Positions 46,464-58,172 of a DNA stretch of 64,000 nucleotides are shown piece after piece; within the stretch, counting starts at the first letter, position 1; every line of letters begins with the position of its first letter. Source of the DNA: Simplicispira lacusdiani (lineage in GTDB: Bacteria; Pseudomonadota; Gammaproteobacteria; Burkholderiales; Burkholderiaceae_C); contig NZ_QXGR01000002.1 of NCBI RefSeq assembly GCF_003604195.1, positions 62,001 to 126,000 of the forward strand. The letters run 5' to 3'. Position numbers and translations under genes: made by a program. Below the pieces are notes generated by a model. The model had not been told where the DNA came from, did no database searches, and saw nothing but the letters and a program-made list of their open reading frames with translations.

Positions 46464-47029
46464 GCACCCGCCGGCTCTGGCTGGTGCGCCACGCCCGTCC
46501 CCTGATCGCTCCGGGCATTTGCTATGGCGCGCTCGACGTGCCCGCCGATCCGGCCGCCACGGCCGACTGCGCCCGGCGCATGGCACAGGCGCTGCCCGCC
46601 GGGCTGCCCGCCCACCATTCACCGCTACAAAGATGCGAGCATCTAGCGCTGGCACTGCAAGCCCTGCGGCCTGATTTGACACCCAAACCCGACCCCCGAC
46701 TGGTGGAGATGGATTTTGGCGCCTGGGAAGGCCTCGCCTGGAACACCATCGCCCGGGAGGACATCGACACCTGGACCGCCCGCTTCGCCGAACACCGCCC
46801 GGGCGGCGGCGACTGCCTGGCGGCCATGCTGGACCGCGTGGCGGCGGCGCTGCACGAGGCGCGCACCGGGCCGCCAGGCGACGTGCTGTGGATCAGCCAC
46901 GCCGGCGTGGCGCGCTGCGTGCAATGGCTGCTGGAGGCACCGGGGCGCGCGGGCGCCCTGCCGCGCTCGGACGAATGGCCGCACGCGGCGCCCGATCCCG
47001 GGCAATGGGCCTGCTACCCGCTGGACTGA
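46460..47029 (+). CDS. cobC: Alpha-ribazole phosphatase (histidine phosphatase family)
   Basis: Removes phosphate from alpha-ribazole phosphate or from the cobalamin-phosphate product. 189 residues: catalytic histidine in LVRHARP near residue 10, second site SPLQRC near 55, EMDFGAWEG near 83, and the C-terminal ISHAGVARC. Function assigned from the coupled cobS. It ends 14 bases from the convergent chemotaxis receptor gene. Confidence 0.9.
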   Translation: MSTRRLWLVRHARPLIAPGICYGALDVPADPAATADCARRMAQALPAGLPAHHSPLQRCEHLALALQALRPDLTPKPDPRLVEMDFGAWEGLAWNTIAREDIDTWTARFAEHRPGGGDCLAAMLDRVAAALHEARTGPPGDVLWISHAGVARCVQWLLEAPGRAGALPRSDEWPHAAPDPGQWACYPLD

Positions 47030-47043
47030 GCCGGCGGGCGGGG

Positions 47044-48690
47044 TTATTTCAGCCGCAGCGACGAGCGGCCCAGCGCCTTCGCCTCGCCCACGCGCGCTGG
47101 CGCCGCCACGGCGGCGGGCATGGCGGACATGCCGCCCTTGAGCTTGAACTGGCTCACCGCGCGCGTCAGGCCGCTGGCCTGCTCGCGCAGCGACTCCGAG
47201 GCCGCCGTGGACTGTTCCACCAGCGCGGCGTTCTGCTGCGTCATCTGGTCGAGCTGGCGCACGGCCTGACTGATCTGGGCGATGTTGTCGCGCTGTTCGG
47301 CCGACGAGGCCGTGATCTCGCCAATGATGTCGGAAACGCGGCGCACGCTGCCCACGATCTCGGTCATGGTCTCGCCGGCCTGGCCCACCAGGCGCGCGCC
47401 GTCTTCCACCCGGTCCACCGAGGCGCCGATGAGCGCCTTGATCTCGCGCGCGGCCTCGGCGCTGCGCTGCGCCAGGCTGCGCACCTCGGAGGCCACCACG
47501 GCGAAGCCCCGGCCCTGCTCGCCCGCGCGGGCCGCCTCGACGGCGGCGTTGAGCGCCAGGATGTTGGTCTGGAAAGCAATGCTGTCGATGACGCCGGTGA
47601 TGTCGCCGATCTTGCGCGAGCTGGCGGTGATCTGGTCCATGGTGCTGACCACCTGGGACACCACCTCGCCGCCGCGCCCGGCCACGGCCGCAGCGGAGGT
47701 GGCGAAATCGCTGGCATGGCGCGAGGACTCGGCGCTGTGCTGCACCGTGCTGGTGAGCAGGTCCATGGATGAGGCGGTTTCCTGCAGGCTGGCCGCCGTC
47801 TGCTCGGTGCGGTGGCTCAGGTCGTGGTTGCCGCTGGCGATCTCGGAGCTGGCGGTGGAGATGTTGCCCGCCGCCTCCTGCACCTGGTGCACCAGGCCGC
47901 GCAGCGCCTCCTGCATACGCCCCATGGCGGCCACGAGCTGGCCTACCTCGTCCTGCTGCTGCACCTGCACATCGTGCGACAGGTCACCGCCGGCGATGCG
48001 CTCGGCCAGTTCACTGGCCTGGGCCAGCGAGCGGGTGATGGAACGCACGCTGAAGAAGGTCAGCGGAATGAGCACCCCCAGGCCCAGCAGCAGCGCCACG
48101 CCGATCAGCACGGACATGGAGGCGGTGCGCGACTCCACGCCCTGGCGGGCCTCGTCCATCTGGGCGCGCGCCGTGGTGGCGAGGTCGGCGAACAGCTTGT
48201 CCGTCGCCTCCATGTGCTGGCGCAGCCGGCTCGCATAGGCGCCGCCGCCCGCGCCATCGAGCTGCGCGCCCTCGATCTGCTCGAAGATCGGCACGATGCC
48301 GGTCTCGTACTGCTTGAGTTCTGCCAGCGATTTGTCGATGCTCGCCACGAACGCCGCATCGGCCGCCTGGACCTGGCGCACGGCGGCCACGCTCTTGCGC
48401 AGATCGGCCAGCGTGGCGGCCCAGCGCTCGCGCAGCGACGAGACCTCGACGCTGTTGTTGAAGTTGATGATGATGTCCTTCTCGATGCGGCGCACGTCAC
48501 CCAGCACGGTGCGCAGCTCGGCCATGTCGGTGAGGGTCTGCACGCGCTGCGAGAACAGCTCCTGCAGCGTGCCGCGCGTGCGGTCCAGGGCCACATAGCC
48601 CATGGCGCCGATCACGACGATCAGGACCAAAGAAAAAATCGTGCCGAAATACAGGCGCGCTCGGATCGACAGACGGCCCAGAACATTCAT
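47044..48690 (-). CDS. Methyl-accepting chemotaxis protein (Tsr/Tar-like architecture)
   Basis: 548-residue inner-membrane chemoreceptor: helix near residues 12-32, a periplasmic four-helix-bundle (4HB_MCP) ligand domain to about 190, a second helix, a HAMP domain near 215-265, and a cytoplasmic signalling tip with [20 protein letters not shown] near 370. The ligand is unknown. No che genes nearby. Ribosome site GGAAGG lies upstream of the ATG. Confidence 0.94.
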   Translation of the reverse strand: MNVLGRLSIRARLYFGTIFSLVLIVVIGAMGYVALDRTRGTLQELFSQRVQTLTDMAELRTVLGDVRRIEKDIIINFNNSVEVSSLRERWAATLADLRKSVAAVRQVQAADAAFVASIDKSLAELKQYETGIVPIFEQIEGAQLDGAGGGAYASRLRQHMEATDKLFADLATTARAQMDEARQGVESRTASMSVLIGVALLLGLGVLIPLTFFSVRSITRSLAQASELAERIAGGDLSHDVQVQQQDEVGQLVAAMGRMQEALRGLVHQVQEAAGNISTASSEIASGNHDLSHRTEQTAASLQETASSMDLLTSTVQHSAESSRHASDFATSAAAVAGRGGEVVSQVVSTMDQITASSRKIGDITGVIDSIAFQTNILALNAAVEAARAGEQGRGFAVVASEVRSLAQRSAEAAREIKALIGASVDRVEDGARLVGQAGETMTEIVGSVRRVSDIIGEITASSAEQRDNIAQISQAVRQLDQMTQQNAALVEQSTAASESLREQASGLTRAVSQFKLKGGMSAMPAAVAAPARVGEAKALGRSSLRLK

Positions 48691-48864
48691 GGCTCACCTT
48701 CCTCAAATTGATTCCACAGGCATCAGCCATTTTTTGCCCTGCCCAGACCGCACCCTTGTGGGATGCATTTGGATACGAATATAAACGAGCCAACCGCACC
48801 CTCCCACAGGGTATTCACCGCCCACCGGGCGGGGTTTTCATGCGTGAGGGGACGGAGCCGCCCG

Positions 48865-50997
<2,133 letters not shown>

Positions 50998-51010
50998 GCG
51001 CGAGTATAGG

Positions 51011-51187
51011 TCAGATGCCGCGTTCGAGGATCAGCACGGCGAAGAAGACCCCCGCCGCGATCAGCGTCCACTTGAGGACGATGAAACCCAGCCGCTTGTA
51101 GCGCGCCTTGCCCGTGCCGGCGTAGAACGCGAAGCACAGCGCCGCCACGAACAGCAGCAGCATGACGAGCCAGCGGAACAGCAACAT
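51011..51187 (-). CDS. Small 58-residue membrane protein next to lpxC
   Basis: Open frame from the ATG at 51187 to a TGA at 51011, starting seven bases after the lpxC stop on the same strand. It encodes two hydrophobic helices (residues 1-21 and about 37-53) around a basic loop GKARYKRLGF and ends ILERGI. The composition and codon use look genuine. I do not recognise the family. Being the last gene of the murF-to-lpxC block suggests an envelope role, but that is only context. Confidence 0.7.
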   Translation of the reverse strand: MLLFRWLVMLLLFVAALCFAFYAGTGKARYKRLGFIVLKWTLIAAGVFFAVLILERGI

Positions 51188-51194
51188 GGGCAGG

Positions 51195-52118
51195 CTACCA
51201 GGCGCGCGCGGGTTGCGCGAAACCGGCGGGCGCGAGGCGCTCGTTGTCGAAGGTCACGATCTCCCAGGCCTCGGGCCGGGCTTCGAGTTCGCGCAGCAGC
51301 AGGTTGTTGAGGGCATGGCCCGAGCGGAAGGCGCTGTAGGCCGCCAGCAGCGGCTTGCCCACGAGGTACAGGTCGCCCATGGCGTCGAGGATCTTGTGCT
51401 TGACGAATTCGTCGTCGTAGCGCAGGCCATCGGCGTTGAGCACCTTGTAGTCGTCCATGACGATGGCGTTGTCCAGCCCGCCGCCCAGCGCCAGGCCGCT
51501 CGAACGCATCATCTCCACGTCCTTGGTAAAACCGAAGGTGCGGGCACGCGCGATGTCGCGGCTGTAGCTGCCCGTGCCCAGGTCGAACTCGACGCATTGC
51601 CCCGTGGAGTCGACCGCCGGGTGGGCGAAATCGATCTCGAAGCGCAACTTGAAGCCATGGTAGGGATCGAGCCGCGCCCACTTGGCCTGCGCGCCCTCGC
51701 CCTGGCGCACCGCCACCGGCTGCTTGACGCGAATGAAGCGCCGGGGTGCGTTCTGCAGCACGATGCCTGCGCTCTGCAGCAGAAAGACGAACGAGGCCGA
51801 GGAGCCGTCGAGGATGGGCACTTCCTCGGCCGTGATGTCCACGTACAGGTTGTCCACCCCCAGACCGGCGCAGGCCGACATGAGGTGCTCGACCGTGTGC
51901 ACGCGGGCGTTGCCCGTGGAAATGGTCGATGCCATGCGGGTGTCCGTCACCGCCAGGGTGGAGACCGGAATGTCCACCGGCTCGGGCAGGTCCACGCGCC
52001 GGAACACGATGCCGGTGTCGGGCTGCGCCGGCCGCAGGGTCAGCTCCACGCGCTGACCGCTGTGCAGGCCCACGCCCACCGCGCGGGTGAGGGACTTGAG
52101 GGTACGTTGCGCAAGCAT
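51195..52118 (-). CDS. lpxC: UDP-3-O-acyl-N-acetylglucosamine deacetylase
   Basis: Zinc enzyme for the committed step of lipid A synthesis. 307 residues. Zinc ligands in HTVEHLMSA (near residue 74-78) and [10 protein letters not shown] (H near 238, D near 242); catalytic glutamate in [26 protein letters not shown] at the N-terminus is the family start. It follows ftsZ at the end of the dcw cluster, as in many proteobacteria, but after a 208-base gap with hairpins. Confidence 0.97.
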   Translation of the reverse strand: MLAQRTLKSLTRAVGVGLHSGQRVELTLRPAQPDTGIVFRRVDLPEPVDIPVSTLAVTDTRMASTISTGNARVHTVEHLMSACAGLGVDNLYVDITAEEVPILDGSSASFVFLLQSAGIVLQNAPRRFIRVKQPVAVRQGEGAQAKWARLDPYHGFKLRFEIDFAHPAVDSTGQCVEFDLGTGSYSRDIARARTFGFTKDVEMMRSSGLALGGGLDNAIVMDDYKVLNADGLRYDDEFVKHKILDAMGDLYLVGKPLLAAYSAFRSGHALNNLLLRELEARPEAWEIVTFDNERLAPAGFAQPARAW

Positions 52119-52159
52119 CCTGCGATTTTAGTCGGCCAACCCCCAGGCCGCAGCACTAA

Positions 52160-52190
52160 CGTCGCTATGGCCTTGATAGAAACAGCGACG
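52160..52190. repeat. Element R-like hairpin (copy I, diverged) upstream of lpxC
   Basis: CGTCGCT (52160-52166) pairs with AGCGACG (52184-52190) and encloses TTGATAG. It shares pieces of element R but not its full order, so membership is uncertain. Confidence 0.4.
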
Positions 52191-52254
52191 TATGCACCGA
52201 CGCGGCCCAGGCCAGCGACCGCCGCGCAAGGGCCGCCCCGCCGCGCTGGCGGTG

Positions 52255-52310
52255 CCCCCTTCCCGCGCTGCACAGCAGCGCGAGAGAAGGGGGGAGCGGC
52301 AAAGCCGCTC
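52255..52310. repeat. Compound GC hairpin between ftsZ and lpxC
   Basis: CCCCCTT (52255-52261) with AAGGGGG (52287-52293) enclosing GCGCTG (52265-52270) with CAGCGC (52276-52281), then a separate GAGCGGC (52294-52300) with GCCGCTC (52304-52310). It begins 17 bases after the ftsZ stop in transcription order. Similar blocks recur between genes in Comamonadaceae, from memory. It may end or slow ftsZ transcripts. Confidence 0.6.
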
Positions 52311-52326
52311 GGGGGGTTGTTCCCTA

Positions 52327-53553
52327 TCAATCCGCCTGCTTGCGCAGGAAGGCAGGGATCTCCAGGTCGTCCATGCCGCCCGAGGACAGCGCGTCGACGC
52401 GCGCAGCCGCCTGCGTGCGGTTGGTGCGCCAGACGCTGGGCACGGCCATGTTGCCGTAGTCGGCCGCCGGGGCGGTCGTGGAACCCATCGCCGTGGCCAC
52501 GCCCGTGCCGGCGCCCACCATGGGGTAGGCCATGTTGTCGGTGCCGGTGCGCAGGCCGCCCTGCACCACCGAGATGGGCTGGCGGCGCGCGTTGGCGCGC
52601 GACAGGCCGGTGGCCACCACGGTCACGCGGATTTCGTCACCCAGGGTGTCATCGTATGCAGCGCCGTAGATCACATGCGCGTCGGGCGAGGCATAGGCGT
52701 TGATGGTGCTCATGGCCAGGCGCGATTCGGACAGCTTCAGGCTGCCCTTGGCGGCCGTCACCAGCACCAGCACGCCCTTGGCGCCCGACAGGTCGATGCC
52801 TTCGAGCAGCGGGCAGGCCACGGCCTGCTCGGCGGCGATGCGCGCGCGGTCGGGGCCGCTGGCCGTGGCCGTTCCCATCATGGCCTTGCCGGGCTCGCCC
52901 ATCACGGTGCGCACGTCCTCGAAGTCGACGTTCACGTGGCCGTACTCGTTGATGATCTCGGCGATGCCGCCCACGGCGTTCTTCAGCACGTCGTTGGCGT
53001 GCGCGAAGGCCTCGTCCTGGGTGATGTCGTCGCCCAGCACTTCGAGCAGCTTCTCGTTGAGCACCACGATCAGCGAATCGACGTTGGCTTCGAGCTCGGC
53101 CAGGCCGTTGTCGGCGTTCTGCATGCGGCGGCCGCCCTCCCAGTCGAAGGGCTTGGTGACCACGCCCACGGTGAGGATGCCCATTTCCTTGGCCACGCGC
53201 GCGATCACGGGCGCGGCGCCCGTGCCCGTGCCGCCGCCCATGCCGGCGGTGATGAACAGCATGTGCGCGCCGGCGATGGCTTCGCGGATGTCGTCCACGG
53301 CGGCCTCGGCGGCCTCGCGCGCCTTCTCGGGCTTGCTGCCGGCGCCCAGGCCGCTCTGGCCGAGCTGGATCACGCGGTGCGCCGCGCTGCGGGTGAGGGC
53401 CTGCGCATCGGTGTTGGCGCTGACGAACTCCACGCCCTGCACGTTGCGGGCAATCATGTGTTCGACGGCATTGCCGCCGCCGCCGCCCACACCGATCACC
53501 TTGATCTGGGTGCCCTGGTTGAATTCTTCGGCTTCGATCATTTCGATGGTCAT
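52327..53553 (-). CDS. ftsZ: Cell division protein FtsZ
   Basis: Tubulin-like GTPase that forms the division ring. 408 residues: nucleotide-binding VGGGGGNAVEHM near residue 22, tubulin signature GGGTGTG near 105, T7 loop NVDFEDVRTVM near 208, and the C-terminal FtsA/ZipA-binding peptide DDLEIPAFLRKQAD. Ribosome site GAGGAG upstream. Separated from ftsA by 147 bases. Confidence 0.99.
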   Translation of the reverse strand: MTIEMIEAEEFNQGTQIKVIGVGGGGGNAVEHMIARNVQGVEFVSANTDAQALTRSAAHRVIQLGQSGLGAGSKPEKAREAAEAAVDDIREAIAGAHMLFITAGMGGGTGTGAAPVIARVAKEMGILTVGVVTKPFDWEGGRRMQNADNGLAELEANVDSLIVVLNEKLLEVLGDDITQDEAFAHANDVLKNAVGGIAEIINEYGHVNVDFEDVRTVMGEPGKAMMGTATASGPDRARIAAEQAVACPLLEGIDLSGAKGVLVLVTAAKGSLKLSESRLAMSTINAYASPDAHVIYGAAYDDTLGDEIRVTVVATGLSRANARRQPISVVQGGLRTGTDNMAYPMVGAGTGVATAMGSTTAPAADYGNMAVPSVWRTNRTQAAARVDALSSGGMDDLEIPAFLRKQAD

Positions 53554-53624
53554 GTTGGAGCTCCTCTTGCTAATTTGTCTGCGATGAATGGCGATGAATG
53601 GAAACGTGAATGGCGCCGGGCCAT

Positions 53625-53653
53625 CGGTGCACGCGGGGTGGGCCGGTGCACCG
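53625..53653. promoter_or_regulatory. Hairpin in the ftsA-ftsZ spacer
   Basis: CGGTGCAC (53625-53632) pairs with GTGCACCG (53646-53653). Between it and ftsZ lies a tandem ten-base duplication, GCGATGAATG twice at 53581-53600. It is the only sizeable gap in the otherwise tight murF-ftsZ block and may hold an ftsZ promoter or a processing site. Confidence 0.4.
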
Positions 53654-53700
53654 CCATCGTTTTCGGGGCGGCGGGTGGGGAAGGACCAGGCTGAACATGG

Positions 53701-54930
53701 TCAGAAGTTCCCCACGATGAAATCCTTGAGGCGGCCGAAGGCGGACTGCACCGAGCCGCTCTTGTGCGCCACCTTGAAGCCGCGCATGCGCGCCAGGCGG
53801 GCTTCTTCGAGCAGGCCCATGACGGTGGCCGCGCGCGGCTGGGCCACCATGTCGGCCAGCGCGCTGGAATACTTCGGGATGCCGCGGCGCACGGGCTTGA
53901 GGAAGATGTCCTCGCCCAGTTCCACCATGCCCGGCATGACCACGCTGCCGCCCGTGAGCACGATGCCGGACGACAGCACTTCCTCGTAGCCCGACTCGCG
54001 GATGACCTGCTGCACGAGCGAGAAGATTTCCTCCACGCGCGGCTCGATCACGCCGGCCAGCGCCTGCTTGCTCAGCAGGCGCGGCCCGCGGTCGCCCAGG
54101 CCCGGCACTTCCACCTGGGCCTCGGGGTCGGCCAGCAGCTGCTTGGCATAGCCGCTCTCGACCTTGATGTCCTCGGCGTCCTTGGTGGGCGTGCGCAGCG
54201 CCATGGCGATGTCGCTGGTGATCAGGTCGCCGGCGATCGGAATCACGGCCGTGTGGCGGATCGCGCCGCCGGTGAAGATGGCCACGTCGGTGGTGCCCGC
54301 GCCGATGTCCACCACCACCACGCCCAGCTCGCGCTCGTCGTCGGTCAGCACGGCCTGGCTGCTGGCCAGCGGATTCAGCAGCAGTTGCTCCACTTCCAGC
54401 CCGCAGCGGCGCACGCACTTGATGATGTTCTCGGCCGCGCTCTGCGCGCCGGTCACGATGTGCACCTTGGCCTCCAGGCGGATGCCGCTCATGCCGATGG
54501 GCTCCTTCACGTCCTGCCCGTCGATCACGAATTCCTGCGGCTCCACGAGCAGCAGGCGCTGGTCGCTGGAGATGTTGATGGCCTTGGCCGTCTCGACCAC
54601 GCGCGCCACGTCGGCGGCGGTGACTTCCTTGTCCTTCACGGCCACCATGCCGCTGGAGTTGAGGCCCCGGATGTGGCTGCCGGTGATGCCGGTGTAGACG
54701 CGCTGGATCTTGCAGTCGGCCATCAGCTCGGCCTCTTTCAGCGCCTGCTGGATGCTCTGCACCGTGGCGTCGATGTTCACCACCACGCCGCGCTTGAGGC
54801 CGTTGCTCGGCGCCACGCCCAGGCCGGCCAGCTTGAGTTCGCCGCCGGGCAGCACCTCGGCCACCACGGCCATGATCTTGGCCGTGCCGATGTCCAGCCC
54901 CACCACCACGTCTTTGTATTCTCTTGCCAT
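53701..54930 (-). CDS. ftsA: Cell division protein FtsA
   Basis: Actin-like membrane tether for FtsZ. 409 residues: VVGLDIGTAKIMAVVAE at the N-terminus (phosphate loop), GAGTTDVAIFTGG near 203, LTGGSVVMPGM near 335, and the C-terminal amphipathic membrane helix SAFGRLKDFIVGNF. It follows ftsQ by 34 bases. Confidence 0.98.
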   Translation of the reverse strand: MAREYKDVVVGLDIGTAKIMAVVAEVLPGGELKLAGLGVAPSNGLKRGVVVNIDATVQSIQQALKEAELMADCKIQRVYTGITGSHIRGLNSSGMVAVKDKEVTAADVARVVETAKAINISSDQRLLLVEPQEFVIDGQDVKEPIGMSGIRLEAKVHIVTGAQSAAENIIKCVRRCGLEVEQLLLNPLASSQAVLTDDERELGVVVVDIGAGTTDVAIFTGGAIRHTAVIPIAGDLITSDIAMALRTPTKDAEDIKVESGYAKQLLADPEAQVEVPGLGDRGPRLLSKQALAGVIEPRVEEIFSLVQQVIRESGYEEVLSSGIVLTGGSVVMPGMVELGEDIFLKPVRRGIPKYSSALADMVAQPRAATVMGLLEEARLARMRGFKVAHKSGSVQSAFGRLKDFIVGNF

Positions 54931-54964
54931 ATGCCAGTCCGTCCCTCGTATCTCTGAATGCCGC

Positions 54965-55759
54965 TCACCGGCGCGCGGGCGTGTCCGGGCCCGCCACCAC
55001 CGTCGTCACGCCGCGCAGGCGCAGGGCATAGCCCCCGCTGTGGCGCAGATCGGCCGATTCCAGCGCGTCGGCGCGTCGCCCGTAATTCGCCGCCACCCTG
55101 GTGAGCGTGCGCACGAAGCGCTGCGTGCGCTGCAGCACCTCATCGGCCGTGCCGCCGCCCAGCTCCAGCCCGGCGCCGCTGTCGAGCGTCAGGCGCCAGC
55201 CGCCCCGCCCCGTCAGCTCCAGCTCCTGGGCCACCATGCCCAGCGGCTCGATCACCTCCTGCAGCTGCCGGTGCATCCGCAGCACCTGCGCCGACTGGCC
55301 CTCGGGCCCACCCAGCCGGGGCATGCCCTCGTATTCAGGCTCGTCGGCGTTGGCGTCGAACACCTCGCCCTCGCTGTTGACCATGGCCGTGCCCGATTCG
55401 GGACCCCAGTGCGCCACGGCGCGGTGCTCCTGCAGCACCACGCGCAGCGTGGCTGGGAACTCCCGCCGCACTTGAGCGCTGCGCACCCAGGGCACCTGCT
55501 CGAAGGCAGCCTGGGCCGCACGCAGGTTGATGGTGAAGAAATTGCCCGACAGGCGCGGCGCCACATTGGCGCGCAGCGTGACCGCGTTGTTGTGCACCAG
55601 ATCGCCCTGCACCACGATGCGCCCGATGGCCAGCGCCGGATGGCGCAGTGCCCACCAGGCGCCCGCCGCCAGCACCAGCGCGACGCAGCCCACGAACAGG
55701 ACCGACGCGGTCAGGTTCATGAGCTTGACGTCCAGCGGCGCGGGCAGCGTGGGGTTCAT
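54965..55759 (-). CDS. ftsQ: Cell division protein FtsQ
   Basis: Bitopic divisome protein that recruits FtsB and FtsL. 264 residues: cytoplasmic tail, transmembrane helix near 22-44, POTRA domain starting [14 protein letters not shown] near 51, then the FtsQ beta domain with [18 protein letters not shown]. The start at 55759 overlaps the ddl stop as ATGA; the open frame to 56989 is a shadow of ddl. Confidence 0.95.
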   Translation of the reverse strand: MNPTLPAPLDVKLMNLTASVLFVGCVALVLAAGAWWALRHPALAIGRIVVQGDLVHNNAVTLRANVAPRLSGNFFTINLRAAQAAFEQVPWVRSAQVRREFPATLRVVLQEHRAVAHWGPESGTAMVNSEGEVFDANADEPEYEGMPRLGGPEGQSAQVLRMHRQLQEVIEPLGMVAQELELTGRGGWRLTLDSGAGLELGGGTADEVLQRTQRFVRTLTRVAANYGRRADALESADLRHSGGYALRLRGVTTVVAGPDTPARR

Positions 55760-56742
55760 GCAGCCACTCCTCCCACGGCGCCCGGCGGCGTGTCCAGCGT
55801 GGCGCTGGCGAGCAGGCGCAGGCACAGGTCTTCGTAGCTGATGCCGGCCGCGCGCGCGGACATGGGCACCAGCGAGTGCCCGGTCATGCCGGGCGAGGTG
55901 TTGATCTCCAGCAGGAAAGGCTGGCGGTCGCTGGCGCGCACCATGATGTCGGCGCGCGACCAGCCCCGGCAGCCCAGCGTGCGGAAGGCCTGCACCACGA
56001 GACGCTGGATGGCCTCTTCCTCGGCCTGCGGCAAACCGCTCGGGCAGTGGTACTTGGTGTCGTCGGTGAAGTACTTGTGCTGGTAGTCGTAGTTGCCCTG
56101 CGGCGCCACGATGCGGATCACCGGCAATGCATGCGCGCCAGCACCCTCGCCCAGGATGGGGCAGGTGGTTTCGTCGCCCTCGATGAACTGCTCGCACAGC
56201 ACCTCGAGGTCGTAGCGCGAGGCCAGCAGGTAGGCCTGGGCGCACTGCGCGGGGTCGGTCACCTTGGTCAGGCCGATGGTGGAGCCCTCGCGCGCGGGCT
56301 TGACGATCATGGGCGCGCCCAGCGCGGCCAGGGCGGCCTCGGTTTCCTCGCTGCTGGCCACCTGGCGCCAGTCGGGCGTGGGCAGGCCCTCGGCGCGCCA
56401 GATGCGCTTGGTCATGGTCTTGTCCATGGCGATGCTCGACGCCAGCACGCCCGGGCCGGTGTAGGGAATGCCCAGCAGCTCCAGCGCGCCCTGCACCGTG
56501 CCGTCCTCGCCATGGCGGCCGTGCAGCGCGATGAAGCAGCGCGCATAGCCGGCGCGCTTGAGTTCGCACAGCTCGCTCTGCGACGGGTCGAACGCATGGG
56601 CGTCGACACCGCGCGCGCGCAGCGCCTGCAGCACGCCGGCGCCCGACATCAGCGACACCTCGCGTTCGGCCGAAGAGCCGCCCATGAGCACCGCCACCTT
56701 GCCCAGCGCGCGCACATCGATGTTTTGATCTTTTTGGCCCAT
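55756..56742 (-). CDS. ddl: D-alanine--D-alanine ligase
   Basis: ATP-grasp enzyme that makes D-Ala-D-Ala for the stem pentapeptide. 328 residues: [14 protein letters not shown] near residue 20, [17 protein letters not shown] near 75, [16 protein letters not shown], and the C-terminal [17 protein letters not shown]. Its start overlaps the murC stop by one base (TAATG). This is the ddlB position of the dcw cluster. Confidence 0.97.
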   Translation of the reverse strand: MGQKDQNIDVRALGKVAVLMGGSSAEREVSLMSGAGVLQALRARGVDAHAFDPSQSELCELKRAGYARCFIALHGRHGEDGTVQGALELLGIPYTGPGVLASSIAMDKTMTKRIWRAEGLPTPDWRQVASSEETEAALAALGAPMIVKPAREGSTIGLTKVTDPAQCAQAYLLASRYDLEVLCEQFIEGDETTCPILGEGAGAHALPVIRIVAPQGNYDYQHKYFTDDTKYHCPSGLPQAEEEAIQRLVVQAFRTLGCRGWSRADIMVRASDRQPFLLEINTSPGMTGHSLVPMSARAAGISYEDLCLRLLASATLDTPPGAVGGVAA

Positions 56743-58172
56743 TACGCCCGCCCTCCTTGCGCTGCAAGCTCTTCTTTTTGTAGCATTTCAACCAATTTTC
56801 CAGGCACCGCGCCGATCGATCCGGCGCCCATGCACAGCACCACGTCGCCGTCCCGAGCGAGGTCGGCGATGGCCTGCGGCAGCGCGGCCACGTCGTCGAC
56901 GAACACCGGCTCGACGCGGCCGGCCACGCGCAGCGCGCGCGCCAGCGAGCGGCCGTCGGCCGCCACCACGGGGGCCTCGCCAGCGGCATAGACCTCGGTC
57001 AGCAGCACGGCGTCGGCGCCGCCGATGACCTTGACGAAATCCTCGAAGCAGTCGCGCGTGCGGGTGTAGCGGTGTGGCTGGAAGGCCAGCACCAGGCGCC
57101 GCCCGGCGAACGCGCCGCGCGCCGCGGCCAGCGTGGCGGCCATCTCCACGGGGTGGTGGCCGTAGTCGTCGATCACGGTGAAGTGGCCACCGCCCTGGGC
57201 GGGCAGATCGCCATAGCCCTGGAAGCGCCGGCCCACGCCCTTGAACTGGGCCAGCGCGCGCAGCACGGCTGCGTCGGGGATGTTCAGCTCCACCGCCACG
57301 GCGATGGCCGAGAGCGCGTTGAGCACGTTGTGCTCGCCCGCCAGGTTCAGCACCACGTCGAGGTCGGGCAGCGTGACGCCGTTGCGCCGCTGCACGGTGA
57401 AGTGCATTTGCGCCCCCACGGCCCGCACGTTGACGGCGCGCACCTGCGCGTCTTCCGAAAAGCCGTAGCTGGTGATGGGGCAGGACACCTCGGGCACGAT
57501 CTCGCGCACGGCCGGGTTGTCGATGCACAGGATCGCCGTGCCGTAGAACGGCATGCGGTGCAGAAAATCGATAAACGCCTTCTTGAGCCGGCCGAAGTCG
57601 TGGCCGTAGGTCTCCATGTGGTCGGCGTCGATGTTGGTGACGACGGCCATCACGGGCAGCAGGTTCAGGAAGGAGGCGTCGGACTCGTCGGCCTCGACCA
57701 CGATGTAGTCGCCGCTGCCGAGCTTGGCGTTGGCGCCCGCGCTGTTGAGGCGCCCGCCGATCACGAAGGTCGGGTCCAGCGCGCCCTCGGCGAGCACGCT
57801 GGTGACCAGGCTGGTGGTGGTGGTCTTGCCGTGCGTGCCGGCGATGGCGATGCCCTGCTTGAGGCGCATCAGCTCGGCCAGCATGAGGGCGCGCGGCACC
57901 ACGGGAATCTTCTTCGCGCGAGCGGCCAACACCTCGGGGTTGTCGGGCGTGACGGCCGTGGACGTGACCACAGCGTCGGCGCCGTCGATGTGCGCCGGGG
58001 CGTGGCCGGTGAAGGTCTGGATGCCCAGGCCCTGCAGGCGGCGCAGCGTGGCGCTGTCGCTGAGGTCCGAGCCGGAGATGCGGTAGCCCAGGTTGAACAG
58101 CACCTCGGCGATGCCGCTCATGCCCGCGCCCCCGATGCCGACGAAATGGATGTGGCGAATAGCGTGTTTCAT
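56742..58172 (-). CDS. murC: UDP-N-acetylmuramate--L-alanine ligase
   Basis: Adds L-Ala to UDP-MurNAc. 476 residues: [17 protein letters not shown] at the N-terminus (UDP site), ATP loop [10 protein letters not shown] near residue 111, [10 protein letters not shown] near 167 and [10 protein letters not shown]. The start at 58172 overlaps murG as ATGA. The C-terminal tail [12 protein letters not shown] is coded by DNA matching element R and extends past the normal end of the Mur ligase fold. Confidence 0.97.
   Translation of the reverse strand: MKHAIRHIHFVGIGGAGMSGIAEVLFNLGYRISGSDLSDSATLRRLQGLGIQTFTGHAPAHIDGADAVVTSTAVTPDNPEVLAARAKKIPVVPRALMLAELMRLKQGIAIAGTHGKTTTTSLVTSVLAEGALDPTFVIGGRLNSAGANAKLGSGDYIVVEADESDASFLNLLPVMAVVTNIDADHMETYGHDFGRLKKAFIDFLHRMPFYGTAILCIDNPAVREIVPEVSCPITSYGFSEDAQVRAVNVRAVGAQMHFTVQRRNGVTLPDLDVVLNLAGEHNVLNALSAIAVAVELNIPDAAVLRALAQFKGVGRRFQGYGDLPAQGGGHFTVIDDYGHHPVEMAATLAAARGAFAGRRLVLAFQPHRYTRTRDCFEDFVKVIGGADAVLLTEVYAAGEAPVVAADGRSLARALRVAGRVEPVFVDDVAALPQAIADLARDGDVVLCMGAGSIGAVPGKLVEMLQKEELAAQGGRA
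56758..56791. repeat. Element R half copy inside the 3' end of murC
   Basis: On the minus strand ATGCTACAAAAAGAAGAGC followed by TTGCAGCGC, matching the first half of copies C and G (TGCTACnAAAnnnnTAGCT then GCGC). It is read in frame as the last residues of MurC. Confidence 0.5.

Noticed and set aside
46620..46690. Element R-like DNA inside cobC
   Set aside because: GCTACAAAG and AGCGCT occur in order, but the coded residues (SPLQRC and on) are normal for the family and the stems are poor. Chance similarity is likely.
48780..48840. Terminator-like GC hairpin with T-run between thiC and the chemoreceptor gene
   Set aside because: The T-run lies on the plus strand, while both neighbouring genes are on the minus strand, so it would not serve them.
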